Shown in pieces: positions 52,001-54,085 of a stretch of DNA of 54,085 nucleotides. Position numbers and translations under genes: made by a program. The DNA comes from Smittium mucronatum (Eukaryota; Kickxellomycota; Harpellomycetes; Harpellales; Legeriomycetaceae), in NCBI GenBank assembly GCA_001953115.1, contig LSSL01000405.1, positions 1-54,085 of the forward strand. The letters are read 5' to 3'. The notes under the pieces were generated by a model that was not told where the DNA came from, did not search any database, and worked only from the letters and a program-made list of their open reading frames with translations. The stretch's first letter is position 1, and each line of letters opens with the position of its first letter.

Positions 52001-52327
52001 GTTGCCAATTTATACATATAAATATATTGTGAAAATCAGAAATTATTTTTATACTTCATAATAATAATATTTCATTATATTTATCAGTATAAAAATAAAA
52101 ATAAAAACTTGATGAAAGTGCCAGAAATTTTCGAAATTCATAAATTTTAAACTCGGATTTTTTAAATCCGAATTAAATACACGCGAAAATTAATTTAATT
52201 TCAAAGGCATAATGACCTCAACCCAAATTTTCGAATAGAAAAATAAGTCAAAATAACAAATTTAATAGAGAAATCTATTTATAATAAATTAAATTCGTAG
52301 GTATTGATAATACTTAGAATTTTTTTG
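49003..52327. other. Gene desert
   Basis: Very A+T-rich with no recognisable gene, RNA or structured repeat. The open frame at 49121-49333 is mentioned with the relic before it. Confidence 0.62.
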
Positions 52328-52523
52328 TGTTTCTAATTATTTTAATTCTGCTTTTTTGAGTGGATTGAGATATTTTTTCCAGAACAGACTCTATTTCGTT
52401 TTTTTTTTCATGCTAAAATGTGTATTTCGAGATTATTTTGTCTATTCAGAGCTCAGTTCTGAATATCGAGTCTGCTATTTGCGGACCTAGTAAAAGTTCC
52501 GATTTCGTACTAAAATTATTTTA
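52328..52523 (-). pseudogene. Coding-like relic, helical composition
   Basis: One minus-strand frame of about 65 codons with two stops reads STKSELLLGPQIADSIFRTE, then IDKIISKYTF, then HEKKNEIESVLEKISQSTQK and SRIKIIRNTKKF before TAA. The last part has the heptad-like spacing of an amphipathic helix. It lies about 300 bases downstream, on the same strand, of the transposase-like relic at 52828-53181 and may be its C-terminal part in another frame. The 8-bp perfect hairpin TATTCAGA-GCTCAGT-TCTGAATA (52443-52465) lies inside it. Confidence 0.3.
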
Positions 52524-52827
52524 TGATTTTAAATTTTCAACATCATTTTTTTTCTAGATATACCATTGAAAATCCTCACTAGTATATACAAAATTTTAAA
52601 TATACTGACTTTAATTTTTTTTAAAAAAAGATTTCTAAAAAAAATCCTAAATTTTTTTAGATGGCTTTTCATCTTTTTTTAGCATCACTCTATCCGAACG
52701 TTCAGAAACCATTCCTAAATTTGATATTAATAACTGTAAATTTCCAATATTTTTTTATTTAAAAAAATACCAAAATTTACGTTCACAGAACTTTTTCCGT
52801 ATTACAAATAAAATAATTTAAAGCCAT
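52524..52827. other. Low-complexity stretch between two minus-strand relics
   Basis: About 300 bases, A/T-rich. The minus strand shows short coding-like runs (for example SSVNVNFGIFLNKKILEIYS) with many stops. If the flanking relics are one element, this is its eroded middle. Confidence 0.4.
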
Positions 52828-53181
52828 TTATTTTCCATTTTTATGTATTATTTCACCGAATTTCGATCTTAAAAACTCTAATGATGGAAAATGAGGACCT
52901 GAATCAGAATGCTCATGCGCTTTTTTAATATCAGGATAAAATTACGTTTTCAGAATGTCTAAAAATAAATCGGAAGCGTATTTATTTTGGTGGCTTAAAG
53001 TATCAGAAATGTTTTAGTTGTATATATATTTGATAATATCATCATTACCAAGATATAAAGTAGCGAATCTTAATTTTAGTATTTAGGATTTGGTGTAGAA
53101 GGAAGTGCTGTTTTCAGTTGGCCACTACCATTTATTCTGAAAAAGCACTGAAAGTTTATACTAATTATGCAGTCGCTTGGA
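52828..53181 (-). pseudogene. Decayed DDE-type transposase fragment (tentative)
   Basis: One minus-strand frame covers 118 codons with five internal stops. Its best part runs from ISDTLSHQNKYASDLFLDIL through a stop to FYPDIKKAHEHSDSGPHFPS, then LEFLRSKFGEIIHKNGK and TAA at 52828-52830. An aspartate in the setting SDSGPHF (52888-52908), some 20 residues after the ISD...H...D segment, is reminiscent of the second catalytic Asp region in some eukaryotic DDE transposases. That comparison is from memory. Upstream in the same frame are WPTENSTSFYTKS and LRFATLYLGNDDIIKYIYN. The stop density is about what chance gives, so the call rests on motif resemblance and local GC. If correct, this is a dead transposon with no activity. 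Confidence 0.33.
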
Positions 53182-54085
53182 CCAAGAATATCACAAAAAT
53201 TGAGTTATGATCATTCTGTTGTTCTTTGACATTTTTATGATTATTATAAATAAAAGTCTCCTATTTAATCTGACATACTAACTGAATTCATTTTCAGAAA
53301 TATTTTTTATGACTTCGATACTTTTTTGACCCTTATAGCGGATTGGGATCATGTCAGTTAATCACAGACTATTTAATTATTGATTTTTTTTTTTTTTGGA
53401 ATATAATCTGAAATCTACTTGTCCAAAATTCTAAATCTAGAATTTAAGATACCAAAAAGCTACATTTTTATTTTTTAGTACTTTAGAGGCATCAAATATG
53501 AACTTCTACTGAAAATTTCTCATCATCTTTCAATTTAATATATTTTATCGCTTATTTTTGAGTTTTTAAGTAAACATTTCATTAATTTTTTTTTTTTTGA
53601 GTACCTAGGATGTTTTATTTTTTTGGGAAACGGTTTTTTGATCTAAACCGAAAATTCTACACATAATAATCTTACAGCCTTTATATAAAGCTTCTTTGAA
53701 AACATCAAATCCGAATTTTCTTAAATCATTTCTTTTATAAACGGAAGCAAACAGTGACAAAATGGTAGACTTTTTTTTAGAAATTTCAGAGATTTATTAT
53801 TTATTTTTAATACATTTTTTAGCATTCTTATTTCATTAAAGTCGTTTAAATCCACTATAAAACTTTCTTCCATGTTTTTAGATTATTACAGAGATACGTG
53901 TACAATTCGTTTTCATCACCTTTGAATATCGATTCTGCTACTCAATCAATTTTATTATTATTCATATTTTCAAATCCATTTTTGCATGATTCAGCGCTAT
54001 AATGTGTTTATTTGAAAAGCTCTTATAGAGATATTTAACTTTATATTTTTGTACATATAAACATAATGTTGTTTTAATGTTTCCA
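53182..54085. other. A+T-rich end of window
   Basis: No gene is seen. GC is slightly higher than in the central desert. The minus-strand relic may extend into the first part, but I could not find a convincing continuation. Confidence 0.55.

Noticed and set aside
12000..54085. Mitochondrial or plasmid origin of the A+T-rich part
   Set aside because: No mitochondrial gene, rRNA or tRNA is recognisable, and it is continuous with the bZIP locus, apart from a gap inside an AT repeat.

Overview
The window is nuclear DNA from a eukaryote, most likely a fungus. The only intact gene is an apparently intronless bZIP transcription factor with a GCN4-like basic region and long Asn/Ser/Gln-rich flanks. 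Upstream of it are pyrimidine-rich blocks, and the only candidate intron I found is 53 bases. There are no operons, rRNA or tRNA genes or CRISPR arrays. I cannot place the organism more precisely. An early-diverging, A+T-rich fungal lineage would fit, but that is inference.

Layout. Bases 1 to about 8,200 are A+T-rich, with GC-richer patches that read like fragments of protein but hold no intact gene. Bases 8,237 to 8,954 are the upstream region of the bZIP gene. It contains a pyrimidine tract with a tandem 10-mer, a degenerate 19-bp tandem repeat carrying TTACAAAT four times, a CRE-like palindrome and two tiny upstream ORFs. The bZIP CDS is 8,955-10,241. Convergent to it, between 10,585 and 11,306, are coding-like stretches on the minus strand, one pair separated by a plausible 53-nt intron. 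An inverted-repeat, MITE-like element lies at 11,425-11,632.

From about 12 kb to the end (42 kb) the sequence is extremely A+T-rich. A hand count gives 4 G+C in the 60 bases at 38,761, against 29 in the 60 bases at 9,001 inside the CDS. No intact gene is visible in this desert. It holds AT microsatellites (one pair flanks a 525-base assembly gap), three poly-G tracts on the plus strand and two diverged full-length copies (757 and 755 bp) of one terminal-inverted-repeat element. It also holds several GC-richer islands that translate into short protein-like stretches broken by stops and frameshifts. One island, on the minus strand near 52.9 kb, resembles part of a DDE-type transposase. The whole looks like a block of decayed transposons, possibly heterochromatin or a regional centromere.

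Calibration. In random DNA of 80% A+T a stop codon is expected about every ten codons, so dozens of open stretches of 60 codons are expected by chance in 54 kb. The relic calls rest on residue composition, local GC and occasional motif resemblance, and carry low confidence. A blastx or HMM search would settle each one.
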